From Pelolinea sp. (GTDB lineage: Bacteria > Chloroflexota > Anaerolineae > Anaerolineales > Anaerolineaceae), in the NCBI GenBank assembly GCA_012797975.1, contig JAAZOD010000030.1:1-64000 (forward strand): a stretch of DNA of 64,000 bases, written 5' to 3'. Position numbers and translations under genes: made by a program. This document shows positions 22,163-31,304 of this stretch, piece by piece. Under the pieces are notes generated by a model. That model was not told the DNA's origin. It did no database searches and saw only the letters and a list, made by a program, of their open reading frames with translations. Position 1 is the first letter of the stretch, and each line of letters starts with the position of its first letter.

Positions 22163-22456
22163 ATGGATACGATTAACGTGAAGGTCGAGTTTTCCGGGCT
22201 GTCGCGCATTTTGGCAAAAGCCAACGACATGCAGCTTTCCCTTTCCCCCCAACAAACCTATGCCGATGTGGTGCGCATGGTCGCGGAAAAATACCCTTCT
22301 CTGGTTGGAAATGTGATCGATAAAAGCGGAACCGACCTTTTTCCGTCCAATGTCTTCAGCCGGGATGGAAAGACGGTGGTGCTGCCTGAACAAATGCATG
22401 ACAGTCCGCGGGATGGAGAAGTATTGATCTTGCTTTCTCTATTGGCTGGCGGATAG
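22163..22456 (+). CDS. MoaD/ThiS-type sulfur-carrier protein
   Basis: This is a 97-aa beta-grasp protein ending in LLAGG, the C-terminal Gly-Gly that is thiocarboxylated in MoaD and ThiS proteins. The core VKVEFSGLSRILAKAND and GEVLILLSLLAGG fits the fold. ATG at 22163 is chosen; a TTG at 22133 would add ten residues and lies near AAGGAG-like sequence, so the start is uncertain. It is the first gene before AOR, and MoaD-like proteins often stand beside AOR genes, so a role in making the tungsten/molybdenum pterin cofactor is inferred. Confidence 0.82.
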   Translation: MDTINVKVEFSGLSRILAKANDMQLSLSPQQTYADVVRMVAEKYPSLVGNVIDKSGTDLFPSNVFSRDGKTVVLPEQMHDSPRDGEVLILLSLLAGG

Positions 22457-22477
22457 AGTCATACGAGGAGAAGAAAG

Positions 22478-24364
22478 ATGTACGGTTATCATGGAAAGGT
22501 TTTGCACATTGACCTGAAAGAGAAAAAGCATTGGGTCGAGCAGAAACCTGAAGAATGGTACAAGAAGTATATCGGTGGCGTTTCTATGGCCACCCGCCTG
22601 TGCTGGGAGAATATTAAACCCGGCTGCGATCCCTATTCGCCCGATAACCCGGTTTGTATCGCCAATGGCATCTTCGCCGGCACTCCGGTTCCGGTGGGTG
22701 GAAAATATGGGCTGGCATCCAAATCGCCCATGACCGGATTCATCGGCGACAGTCTGTCGGGGAGCTGGTTCTCCGTTGCCCTCAAACGGGCTGGCTGGGA
22801 CGCGGTGGTCATTCATGATACCAGCGATACGTGGGTGAATGTTTTCATCGATGATGAGCGGGTGGAATTTCGGGACGCCACTTCCTTGCTTGGAAAAGGC
22901 ACTTTCGAGACAGAAGAAGCCATCCGTGAACAACTGCACGATGATCAAGTGCGCTCTGCCACCATCGGTCCTTCGGGTGAGAACATGGTGCGCTTTGCGA
23001 ACGTGACCAATGATGGGCGCCAGGCGGGCCGCACTGGGCATGGGGCAGTTTGGGGTTCCAAGAAACTGAAAGCGGTTTCCGTGCGCGGCACGCATGGCGT
23101 GGCGGTGGCCGACCCCGATACCCTGATGAAGCTGTCCTTTAACATCACCCGAGAAGCGCAGGGTCCGCATACCTCCAAATACCGCATTCTGGGAACCTCC
23201 ACCAATGTGCTGAACATGAACAAACTGGGATTGCTTCCCACGCGCAACTATCGCGAGGGTGTTTTTGAGGGGGCGGAAACGGTCAGCGGGGAGTATCTGC
23301 ATGAACATCATAATGTGAAGACCATTGCCTGCGCTCAGTGCCCCATTGCCTGCGAGCAGATGTCGGTGGTGAAAAGCGGCCCGTATGAGGGCGCCATGAC
23401 CGGCATTGAATACGAATGCCTGTTCGCCAACGGGCCGAACCTGGGCATCAGCGATTTGGACTATGTCATTAAATTGATCTCCGTCGCCGATCATTCCGGG
23501 ATGGATGCCATGAGCATGGGCATCACCATTTCCTGGGCCATGGAAACCTATGAGAGAAAGATCTTCACCAACGAAGATTTCAAGTGCAAGAGCCACCCTG
23601 AAGGTTTCCCGTTGAATTTTGGGGATGGCGCATCCGCAGTATCCCTGGCTGAAATGATTCGCGATCGTGAAGGTATCGGTGCACTGTTATCAGAAGGAAC
23701 GCGCATTGCCAGCCGTACCATCGATAAAGAACGCGGAACCGAAACCTGGAAATGGGCCATGCAATCCAAAGGATTGGAGCCTGCCGGGTACGATGCGCGC
23801 GGGTTGAAAACCTTTGCCCTGGGTTCCTCGGTGGGAACGCGCGGACCATGCCATAACCGCAGTGCTGCCTATGATGTGGATATTCAAGGTGTGGTGGATC
23901 GCTTCAAGGTGGATGAGACGCGCGGTGAACATGCCAAGGATGCCGAAGAATACGCGGCGGTGTACGATACGTTGCCGTTGTGCAAGTTCATCCGCCGTTG
24001 TTTTACCGGCAAAGCCGATCGCGCGGGCGCTTGGCCGACCATTGTTCAATTGATCAATGCCACCACCGGTTGGGAGCTTAAGTATGAAGATATCGATGCG
24101 ATCGGTTCGCGTGCGGTGACCATCAAAAAGGCGTTCAATATTCGCGAAGGATGGAAGCGCGCGGATGATGCATTGCCGTGGCGCTGGATGCATGATCCCA
24201 TGACCAAAGGCCCTTCGGCGGGATATGTCACGACCGAAGAAGAACTGGAATACATGAAAGATCTGTATTACAAGGCCAAAGGTTGGACAAATGACGGTCT
24301 GATACCCAAAGAGAATTTGATCCAACTCGGTATGGAAGACGTGGCCGAGCAGATTGGTGTGTAA
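22478..24364 (+). CDS. Tungsten-type aldehyde ferredoxin oxidoreductase family protein
   Basis: This is a 628-aa enzyme of the AOR family, usual length about 600-650. The N-terminus MYGYHGKVLHIDLKEKK, then YIGG, KYGLASKSPMTGFIGDSLSGSWF (AOR N domain) and IGPSGENMVRFANVTNDGRQAGRTGHGAVWGSKKLKAV bind the pterin. The [4Fe-4S] ligands are CAQCPIACEQ (C-x2-C-x3-C) and a Cys near the C-terminal LPLCKF. It would oxidise aldehydes or, run in reverse with low-potential electrons, reduce acids or acyl groups. Followed by Hdr/Flx genes, it is likely the catalytic arm of a larger complex, as BamB is in benzoyl-CoA reductase. The substrate is unknown. Confidence 0.93.
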   Translation: MYGYHGKVLHIDLKEKKHWVEQKPEEWYKKYIGGVSMATRLCWENIKPGCDPYSPDNPVCIANGIFAGTPVPVGGKYGLASKSPMTGFIGDSLSGSWFSVALKRAGWDAVVIHDTSDTWVNVFIDDERVEFRDATSLLGKGTFETEEAIREQLHDDQVRSATIGPSGENMVRFANVTNDGRQAGRTGHGAVWGSKKLKAVSVRGTHGVAVADPDTLMKLSFNITREAQGPHTSKYRILGTSTNVLNMNKLGLLPTRNYREGVFEGAETVSGEYLHEHHNVKTIACAQCPIACEQMSVVKSGPYEGAMTGIEYECLFANGPNLGISDLDYVIKLISVADHSGMDAMSMGITISWAMETYERKIFTNEDFKCKSHPEGFPLNFGDGASAVSLAEMIRDREGIGALLSEGTRIASRTIDKERGTETWKWAMQSKGLEPAGYDARGLKTFALGSSVGTRGPCHNRSAAYDVDIQGVVDRFKVDETRGEHAKDAEEYAAVYDTLPLCKFIRRCFTGKADRAGAWPTIVQLINATTGWELKYEDIDAIGSRAVTIKKAFNIREGWKRADDALPWRWMHDPMTKGPSAGYVTTEEELEYMKDLYYKAKGWTNDGLIPKENLIQLGMEDVAEQIGV

Positions 24365-24372
24365 CGGAGAGG

Positions 24373-24879
24373 ATGATGCTGACTTCAACTTCAAAATACC
24401 AGTTCGTGGATTGCGACCCCGATAAATGCATCGGCTGTCAGTTATGTGAGTATGTTTGCTCCTATACCAAAACGCACGAATACAATTCCTACCGCAGCCG
24501 CATCCGCACGGTACGCGTGGAGGAAGTGTTGATCACGGCCATTGCCTGCCGCTCCTGTGAAAATGCGCCCTGTGTGCGTGCCTGCCCCAAGGATGCACTG
24601 GAACAGGATGAAAACACGGGTATTATCCGTGTGGACCCTGCCAAGTGCGATGCCTGTGCCTGGTGTGTGGAGGCCTGTGATTTCGGTGCCATTTCCATGA
24701 ATCCGGCGACCAAACTGGCGGAAATGTGTGACCATTGCGAAGACCTGGAAGAAGGTCCTCAGTGTGTGAAATGGTGCCCCAAAGAAGCGCTGTCGTTCCT
24801 CACGTCTGAACAGCGGGCACAACAATCTCGCAGGGAATTGATGAAAGAAGAGGTCATCGGCACCAAAGCTGCTGGTTGA
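24373..24879 (+). CDS. Four-cluster [4Fe-4S] ferredoxin-like subunit partnering AOR (BamC/HycB-like)
   Basis: This 168-aa protein has Cys groups CIGCQLCEYVCS, CRSCENAPCVRACP, CDACAWCVEACD and CDHCEDLEEGPQCVKWCP, the order of the four-cluster HycB/DmsB/AorA-type electron-transfer subunits. The gene begins 8 bp after the AOR stop with GGAGAGG, so it is the dedicated electron carrier of AOR towards HdrA. Confidence 0.92.
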   Translation: MMLTSTSKYQFVDCDPDKCIGCQLCEYVCSYTKTHEYNSYRSRIRTVRVEEVLITAIACRSCENAPCVRACPKDALEQDENTGIIRVDPAKCDACAWCVEACDFGAISMNPATKLAEMCDHCEDLEEGPQCVKWCPKEALSFLTSEQRAQQSRRELMKEEVIGTKAAG

Positions 24880-24934
24880 TCGAAGAACACCTCCCTGGCG
24901 TTCCATGAGGGAGAGCATTCAATAAAGGAGCAAG

Positions 24935-27451
24935 ATGGCGGAACAAAAACCAGAGGACGAGTTAAGGATTGGAGTGTATATCTGTCACTGCGGTTCGAAC
25001 ATTGCCGGGGTGATCGATCCCGCCGAGGTGGCGGAATGGGCTTCTCATCTGCCTGGCGTGGTGCGCGCCACCGATACTTTGTATGCCTGTGCCGATAGCG
25101 GCCAGACCCTGATCAAAGAGGATATCAAAAAATATAACCTGAATCGGGTGGTGGTATCGGCCTGTTCGGTGCGTATGCACGAAACGACATTTCGTGCGGC
25201 GGTATCCGAAGCCGGGCTGAACCCGTTCCTGATGGAAATGGCCAATATCCGCGAACAATGCACCTGGGCGCACGGCCATGATAAAGATGGCGCATTGAGA
25301 AAAGCCAAGGACTTGACAGCTTCGGCTATCGCGAAAGCCCGCTTCCTGAATCCGCTGACCATGATCAAAGTGCCTGTGACAAAACGGGCCATGGTCATCG
25401 GCGGTGGGGTGGCCGGCATCAGCGCCGCGCTCGATCTGGCTGACCAGGGCATCGAAACGATTCTGGTGGAGAAAGAACCGACCATTGGCGGGGTCATGGC
25501 GCAGTTGAACAAGACCTTCCCCACCATGGACTGCAGTATCTGAATACTCGCACCAAAAATGGTTGACGCGGCGCGTCATCCCAAAATCGATGTGAGAACC
25601 TACACCAACGTGGAACGTGTGGAAGGCTATGTAGGAAATTTCAAGGTGCAGTTGCGGGAAAAAGCGCGTCATGTACTGGCGGATCGCTGCAATGGTTGCG
25701 GCGAATGTTCCAAGGCCTGCCCGATTGAAGTGCCCAATTATTTTGAAATGAACCTGGCTCCTCGCAAAGCCGCTTATGTGCCCATGAGCCAGTCGGTCCC
25801 TCTTCGCTATACCATCGACGAAGAGGCCTGCATCCACTGCTATAAATGTGTGGATGCCTGCGGTGCGCTGGAGGCCATTGACTTCAGTCAGGAGGATAAG
25901 GTTGTCTGGGAAGATATCGGCTCTATTGTTGTGGCAACCGGTTTCAACCATTTCGATCCCAGCGTCATTCCCGAGTATGGCTACGGGCGTTACCCCAATG
26001 TGATCACTGCCATGGAAATGGAACGCTTGAATAATTCGGCTGGCCCGACCACCGGCAATCTCATCCGTCCCAGCGATCAAAAGAATCCGCAGCGTCTGGC
26101 GATCATCAATTGCGTCGGTTCGCGTGATAAACGTTTCAACCCATGGTGTTCCAATTTCTGCTGTATGTACGCCATCAAGAATGCAGTTCTGCTCAAGCAG
26201 ATGAACCCGGAATTGGAAATCTCTATTTATTACATGGATATTCGCACGCCCTCGAAAGGCTATGAAGAGTTTTACGACCGTGCCCGCAGCATGGGCATCC
26301 GCTTCATTCAAGGCCGTCCCAGTCTGATCACGGAAGACCCGCAAACCAAAAATTTGTTTGTCCATTCTGAAGATGTGGTATTGGGCAAGATCAGTGAGCT
26401 CGAGTACGACATGGTCATGCTCAATCAAGCAGCCGTCCCGCAGCCCGATGTGGATACTGTCAGTTCCGTTCTCAACATTACCCAGAGCCCGGGTGGCTGG
26501 TTCATGGAATATCATCCCAAGCTGCGTCCGGTGGATAGCCCGACGGATGGCATTTTCCTGGCCGGAGCTTGCCAGGGTTTGAAAGATATTCCCTCTTCCG
26601 TTTCCTCCGGCCTGGCCACCGCTTCGCGCGCCGGGCGCATTCTGCATTCGGACGAATGGGAGATCGAACCGATCATCGCCCAGGTTTGGGAAGACCGCTG
26701 TGTGATGGCGCAGGGGAAGGTGTGCGGGGTTTGTTCACGCGCCTGCCCGTATGGCGCCATCGTGATCGAAGAGGGAAAAGCCGCTTCCGTTACGGTGGCA
26801 AAGTGTCATGGGTGCGGCGGCTGCGTGGCGGAATGCCCGCATAATGCCATCACCCAGATGCATTTCACCGATGCGCAGGTGCTGGCGCAGATGCGCGCTT
26901 TGCTGGCCGATCGGCCCGAGGAAAAGATCTTCGCCTTCCGCTGCCACTGGTGTTCGTATGGTGGCGCGGACCTGGCCGGCACCAGTCATTTTGACTACAG
27001 CGCCAACGAACGCGGCATCCGCGTCATGTGTTCGGCACGTATGGACCCTGATTTCATCTATGAAGCTTTCCGCTTGGGTGCCGGTGCGGTGCTGTATTCC
27101 GGCTGCCATCCTCAAGATTGCCATTACATCACCGGGCAGCGGGTGGGAGCTACCCGCGCTGACCGCTTGCAAAAATTGTTTGAAAAGTTGGAAATGACCT
27201 CCGGGCGCTTCCGCATTGAATGGATCAGCGCCGCCGAAGGTGATAAGTATTCCCGTGTCATCAACGAGATGCAGAAGGTTATCGACAACATTCCGCATGA
27301 TCAATTGATGGCAGAGATCGAACGGTTGAGACCCGAAATGGAAAAGCGTGCACGCCGTATGTATGAGACACCGGGTGTGGATAAGGCACTGGTCTATTCC
27401 GATGAAATGGTGCAGGCCATCACGGCAAAAGAGGTGAAGAGTGGAGCATGA
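24935..27451 (+). CDS. hdrA: Selenocysteine-containing HdrA with fused MvhD domain (UGA read as Sec203)
   Basis: Read through one TGA the gene encodes 838 aa. The N-terminal part has GVYICHCGSNIAG. The FAD-binding motif VIGGGVAGISAALDLADQGIETILVEKE occupies residues about 153-180. TMDCSI is then followed by UGA and ILAPKMVD, exactly the site where HdrA proteins carry Cys or, in some methanogens, Sec. Ferredoxin motifs follow (CNGCGECSKACP, CIHCYKCVDACG, CGVCSRACP, CHGCGGCVAECP). The C-terminal part (FRCHWCSYGGADLAG, GCHPQDCHY) is an MvhD domain. HdrA flavin bifurcates electrons. ATG has AAGGAG. A strong SECIS hairpin lies 17 nt after the UGA. Confidence 0.93.
25541..25543 (+). other. In-frame TGA inferred to encode selenocysteine (Sec203, HdrA)
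   Basis: Codons read GAC TGC AGT ATC TGA ATA CTC GCA: Asp-Cys-Ser-Ile-Sec-Ile-Leu-Ala. The position corresponds to the conserved Cys/Sec of the HdrA CS-x-C/U-I-L-x-P-K-M motif. The next conventional start, ATG 25559, would give an HdrA beginning inside a conserved motif. Confidence 0.9.
25561..25581 (+). promoter_or_regulatory. Bacterial SECIS hairpin in hdrA
   Basis: TGACGC (25564-25569) and GCGTCA (25573-25578) form a perfect 6-bp stem with the 3-nt loop GGC. Two further G-C pairs lie beyond a U-U mismatch. The loop starts with G 27 nt after the UGA. Stem length, loop G and distance all fit the bacterial SECIS pattern recognised by SelB. Confidence 0.8.
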
Positions 27452-28040
27452 AAAAGGATCGGACCTGCGTGATCTGCTGATCGTTCTCCCGGGTTGCGAA
27501 AAGCTGGATATGTGTTTTTCCTGCGGCACCTGTGTGAGCCGCTGCCCCATTCAGCAAAAGATCGAACCGGCCTATAACCCGCGCCGGCTGCTGAAAATGA
27601 TCGCGTTGAACATGCAGCAGGAATCGTTCACATCCATCACGCCCTATCTTTGCTCGGCTTGTGATCTATGCTACAGCGCCTGCCCGCAGGAGATTCATAT
27701 TTCAGCGGTTTTGAATGGGGTAAAGAAACTGGCCATGCAAGCCGGTTTTTCCACCCCATTAAAGACCGCCAGGGTGGATGCCCTGACCTGTGTGGGTTGT
27801 GGTTTTTGCGAAAAAGTTTGCCCTTACCAGGCCATCACGGTCAAAGAAACGAATGTTCCACTGAGGGGAAAGAACCTGTTGATCGCTGAAGTGGACGGGG
27901 CGAAATGTATGGCTTGTGGTACCTGTTCTTCCATTTGCCGCTCCAATTCTATTGAATTGCAGGATCGCGAAAACAGCGAGGAAGTGGTCCAGGACCTGTG
28001 GTCGTGGCTGGAGACGGTAGAAATGGGGGCGGAAAAATGA
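27441..28040 (+). CDS. hdrC: HdrC-like iron-sulfur protein with extra ferredoxin domain
   Basis: This is a 199-aa soluble protein, starting at GTG (27441) and overlapping hdrA by 11 bp. An HdrC core has CFSCGTCVSRCP and CSACDLCYSACP (two [4Fe-4S] clusters). A C-terminal ferredoxin domain follows with CVGCGFCEKVCP and CMACGTCSSICR. Four clusters make it longer than plain HdrC. No HdrB (CCG-domain) gene is present anywhere in the operon, so it cannot serve a heterodisulfide site here and probably bridges HdrA to other subunits. Confidence 0.88.
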   Translation: MEHEKGSDLRDLLIVLPGCEKLDMCFSCGTCVSRCPIQQKIEPAYNPRRLLKMIALNMQQESFTSITPYLCSACDLCYSACPQEIHISAVLNGVKKLAMQAGFSTPLKTARVDALTCVGCGFCEKVCPYQAITVKETNVPLRGKNLLIAEVDGAKCMACGTCSSICRSNSIELQDRENSEEVVQDLWSWLETVEMGAEK

Positions 28041-28471
28041 CGCAAAAAAAACCGCTTATCGTCCTGTTCCAATGCCAGTACTGCCTGGCTTCCAGCCTGG
28101 ATCAATACTGGGTTGAACAGGAACTGCCTGAAAATGTGAAACGGGTCAAAGTGCCCTGTTCCGGCCGCATCGATCCGTTGTATATCCTGAATGCCATACA
28201 GGGTGGGGCGGATGGCATCATGGTGTGCGGGTGTATGCCTGAAAAATGCCATTATAAAGAGGGAAACCTGCATGCCCGCCGGACCTTGAACGAATTCCGC
28301 AATTTCCTGAACACTCTGGGATATCCCCAGGAACGATTCGTGTTCCATTGGATGAATATTGATGAGCGCGGCGTGATCCAACCTCTGTTGGCGTCTTTTG
28401 AAGAACGGCTTAAGAGATCGAAAGATCGCCCTCGTTTGGCAAACCGCATGCTCAACCAGGAGAATGGCTGA
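28037..28471 (+). CDS. MvhD/FlxD-like [2Fe-2S] electron-transfer subunit
   Basis: This is a 144-aa protein with the MvhD pattern CQYCLASSLDQY, VPCSGRIDPLYILNAIQGGADGIMVCGCMPEKCHYKEGN, where the four Cys bind a [2Fe-2S] cluster. ATG at 28037 overlaps the hdrC stop by 4 bp (ATGA). Because HdrA already carries a fused MvhD domain, this is a second copy and is the likely FlxD-type link from the NAD(P)H arm to HdrA. Confidence 0.9.
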   Translation: MTQKKPLIVLFQCQYCLASSLDQYWVEQELPENVKRVKVPCSGRIDPLYILNAIQGGADGIMVCGCMPEKCHYKEGNLHARRTLNEFRNFLNTLGYPQERFVFHWMNIDERGVIQPLLASFEERLKRSKDRPRLANRMLNQENG

Positions 28472-29448
28472 TGCCCAACACTCGCGATCAAAAAATCCAG
28501 GCCGAAGCCAAACGATTGCTCCAGGATGGAGTGGTCGACGTGGTGATCGGTTTTCAAAAAGGCACGCTGCCCTATAAAATGCAGCCATGTTTCATCAGCC
28601 GTGCTGACGAGGTGGCTAAGTTGACGTTGAACGGGCTGTGCAGCAACAACCTCGCGGTTTATTTGAATCACTGGCCAAAGGGTGAAAAGACGGCCATCAT
28701 TGTCAGAGGTTGTGAAAGCAGAGCCATTCAAACACTGGTGCTTGAGAACCGCCATGCTCGTGAAAATCTTTATTTGATCGGTGTGCCTTGCATTGGAATA
28801 CTGGACCTTCAAAAGATCGGGCAGCAGGAGCTGCAGCCCGTGCTGGCGGTGCAGGAAGAGGGTGACCAGGTTCGGGTCACGTTCGGGAACGGCGAAAAAC
28901 TTTTCAAACGGAATGAAGCTCTCCATGATGCTTGCCTGCACTGCAATCATCCGCAGCCCTTGAATGCGGATGTGGTCATCGACGAAGCCGGTTTGTTCGA
29001 AGATGGTTCTTTCGATAAATCGTATTTGCATGCTTTCCGCAATCTATCGGCAAAGAAACGCAATGAAGTTTTCCGCGCTGAGGCAGAGCGCTGCATCCGC
29101 TGTTATGCCTGCCGAGAGGCCTGCCCGATGTGCTACTGCGAGGAATGTTTTGTCAATCATTCCCGCCCGCAGTGGATCGACAGCACCATTGCCCCCTCCG
29201 GCCAGCAGGGCTGGCATATCATTCGCGCTTTCCATCAAACCGGAAGGTGCGTGAGCTGCGGCGCCTGTGAACGGGCCTGCCCCATGAACATAAAAATGAC
29301 CTATCTGACCGATCTGCTCAACCAGGATATGGCTGCGGAATATGGTTTTGAAGCGGGGTTGGATGCGGCAGCAGCGCCGCCTTTCCTAACCTTGGGTGAG
29401 GACAAGGGGAAATTCACCGGCGAGCAGGAGGAAGACCATGCCAACTAA
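28471..29448 (+). CDS. Flx-type iron-sulfur subunit with FrhB/FdhB-like region
   Basis: This is a 325-aa protein whose start shares one base with the mvhD stop (TGATG). The N-terminal part contains CESRAIQTL and GVPCIGILD, patterns of FrhB/FdhB-related oxidoreductase subunits. The C-terminal part has CIRCYACREACPMCYCEEC and CVSCGACERACP, giving two [4Fe-4S] clusters plus extra Cys. Similar subunits occur in Flx (flavin oxidoreductase)-HdrABC clusters, and FlxC is the closest label I can offer. Confidence 0.75.
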   Translation: MPNTRDQKIQAEAKRLLQDGVVDVVIGFQKGTLPYKMQPCFISRADEVAKLTLNGLCSNNLAVYLNHWPKGEKTAIIVRGCESRAIQTLVLENRHARENLYLIGVPCIGILDLQKIGQQELQPVLAVQEEGDQVRVTFGNGEKLFKRNEALHDACLHCNHPQPLNADVVIDEAGLFEDGSFDKSYLHAFRNLSAKKRNEVFRAEAERCIRCYACREACPMCYCEECFVNHSRPQWIDSTIAPSGQQGWHIIRAFHQTGRCVSCGACERACPMNIKMTYLTDLLNQDMAAEYGFEAGLDAAAAPPFLTLGEDKGKFTGEQEEDHAN

Positions 29449-30454
29449 GTGGATTTCCAGGAAAGATTTGAAAAAACTGCCCGACCAATGGCTGAAGCAG
29501 TATGATGTGTACGCGCCCATCCAAAATGGGCATGAACTGGCCTTTCAATTGGTGAAAGAATCGGCCCAGATCGTGTGGGATGTTCCTTCCAACCCGCGCT
29601 ATCCGGCAAAATCGCTTTTCCTGCCCCAATCGGAAGTGCTGATGAGCTATGATGGGATCTTGCACAGCGTGGAAAAAGTGGAAAGGCCGAAGGTGCTGTT
29701 CGGTTTGCACCCGTGCGATGCGCGGGCTATCCGGCTGCTGGACCATGCTTTGGTGGATGAGCAGAATCCGGATGAATATTGGAAGAGCAAACGGCAGTCA
29801 ACCATCATTGTTTCGACGGCCTGTATTTCCCCTGACGAGTCCTGTTTCTGTACCGCCGTGGGCGGTTCACCTTTCAATACTGCGGATTCGGATGCGCTGA
29901 TCGTGGAAGTGGAAGACGAGTTCTGCGTTTATGTGCTTACCGAAAAGGGCGGTGTTCTTTTTTCGAAGCTGCCTGACGCAGAAGATGCTCAACGTGAAAA
30001 AGTGGAAAAACTGACCAAAAAAGTGGAGGCGGGTATGCCCAAGGCGTTCCCGAAAAAGAAACTGCACGACAACCTATTGGCCAGTTTTGAAACGGATTTT
30101 TGGAAAGAAGTCTCGCAATCTTGTCTGGGTTGCGGGGTGTGCACCTTCTTATGCCCCTCTTGTTTTTGCTTTGATATTGCGGATGAGACGGTGCGCAAAG
30201 AACGGGTGCGCAATTGGGATAGCTGCATGTTCCGCACATATTCACTGGAAGCTTCCGGGCATAATCCGCGTCCGACCAAGATGGAACGCACCCGGCAGCG
30301 GGTGATGCATAAGTTCGTTTATTGGGTGGATCTGGTCGGGGAGATCGGCTGCACGGGCTGTGGGCGTTGTGTGAAATACTGCCCGGTCAATATTGATATC
30401 CGTGCCATTGCACAAGACGCACTTCATCGGGAATTTGAGGGAATGAAGAAATGA
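29438..30454 (+). CDS. AsrA/FlxB-like 4Fe-4S dicluster subunit
   Basis: This is a 338-aa protein of the family that includes anaerobic sulfite reductase subunit A and beta subunits of sulfhydrogenases. It shows LFGLHPCDARAIRLLD near residue 85, CFCTAVGGSPF, then the clusters CLGCGVCTFLCPSCFCF and CTGCGRCVKYCPVNIDI. ATG at 29438 overlaps the preceding gene by 11 bp, and its end overlaps flxA-like by 4 bp. It carries electrons from the FAD/NAD(P) subunit to the MvhD-type protein. Confidence 0.88.
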   Translation: MPTKWISRKDLKKLPDQWLKQYDVYAPIQNGHELAFQLVKESAQIVWDVPSNPRYPAKSLFLPQSEVLMSYDGILHSVEKVERPKVLFGLHPCDARAIRLLDHALVDEQNPDEYWKSKRQSTIIVSTACISPDESCFCTAVGGSPFNTADSDALIVEVEDEFCVYVLTEKGGVLFSKLPDAEDAQREKVEKLTKKVEAGMPKAFPKKKLHDNLLASFETDFWKEVSQSCLGCGVCTFLCPSCFCFDIADETVRKERVRNWDSCMFRTYSLEASGHNPRPTKMERTRQRVMHKFVYWVDLVGEIGCTGCGRCVKYCPVNIDIRAIAQDALHREFEGMKK

Positions 30455-31296
30455 AAAATTGTTACGAGCCATTTCCGATGCATATTGAACGGGTCGTCGT
30501 TGAAACCACCGATGCGACCCTGAAATCCTTCGAACTGACTTTTGACCGCAAAGAGGATTGTGCGGAATTCTTTGAAAAATACAATCCCGGTCAATTCTGC
30601 CAGCTTTCCATTTTTGGCAAGGGAGAAGCGCCCATTGGCATTGCCTCTGCCGCCTGGGAGGGGAATTTTGTCCGCTTTACCGTGCAAAAGATGGGGAAAT
30701 TCACCTCGGCCATTCATGCCATGCGTGCGGGCGATCCCATCGGCATGCGCGGGCCGCTGGGCAACGGGTTCCCTCTCGGTGATTGGAAGGGCCTGCATCT
30801 TCTGGTGATCGGTGGCGGCTGTGCGTTTTCCACTTTATATGCTATGACCAAGCATATCCTGCACCCCTCGCATCGGGCTGAATATGGCGAGATCACCGCA
30901 CTGTATGGCACGCGCAATTCGGGATTATGTTTGTATAAGCCGGTCATTGAAGAATGGCACAACCGCGATGATATGGTGGTTCACCAGGCCATCGATGTGC
31001 CGGAAGAAAACTGGAAATATCATGTCGGGTTCGTGCCCGCCGTTCTCGAAGAGATAGCGCCCAGCCCCAGAAATACGGTGGCGGTGCTGTGTGGCCCACC
31101 GGCGATGACAAAATTCACGCTGCCTGTTTTGACGAAGCTGGCCTTTCCACCGGAGCGCATTTACACTTCTCTGGAAAAAAGGATGAAGTGTGGGGTGGGG
31201 CATTGCGGGCGCTGTAATATCGGACATAAATATGTCTGCAAAGACGGTCCTGTCTTTACGTTAAAAGAGCTGCAAGAACTGCCGAACGAAATATAG
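30451..31296 (+). CDS. AsrB/FlxA-like NAD(P)/FAD oxidoreductase subunit
   Basis: This is a 281-aa protein of the ferredoxin-NADP+ reductase type: an FAD domain (PGQFCQLSIFGKGEAPIGIAS), an NAD(P) domain (LHLLVIGGGCAFSTLYAM, VAVLCGPPAMTKFT) and a C-terminal [2Fe-2S] motif CGVGHCGRCNIGHKYVCKDGPVF, as in dihydroorotate dehydrogenase PyrK, AsrB and FlxA. It is the likely NADH or NADPH entry or exit point of the complex. It overlaps the upstream gene by ATGA. Confidence 0.92.
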   Translation: MKNCYEPFPMHIERVVVETTDATLKSFELTFDRKEDCAEFFEKYNPGQFCQLSIFGKGEAPIGIASAAWEGNFVRFTVQKMGKFTSAIHAMRAGDPIGMRGPLGNGFPLGDWKGLHLLVIGGGCAFSTLYAMTKHILHPSHRAEYGEITALYGTRNSGLCLYKPVIEEWHNRDDMVVHQAIDVPEENWKYHVGFVPAVLEEIAPSPRNTVAVLCGPPAMTKFTLPVLTKLAFPPERIYTSLEKRMKCGVGHCGRCNIGHKYVCKDGPVFTLKELQELPNEI

Positions 31297-31304
31297 GAGA
31301 ACGC

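Noticed and set aside
24962-26647. 561-codon open frame on the minus strand opposite hdrA
   Set aside because: It is an antisense shadow in a GC-biased gene; it has no ribosome binding site and no domain, and it spans the real gene's conserved motifs.
25559-27451. HdrA as two separate genes (24935-25543 and 25559-27451) or as a pseudogene
   Set aside because: The TGA is at the known Cys/Sec position, the frame is unbroken across it, and a SECIS hairpin follows. A start at 25559 would lie within a conserved motif with no ribosome binding site.
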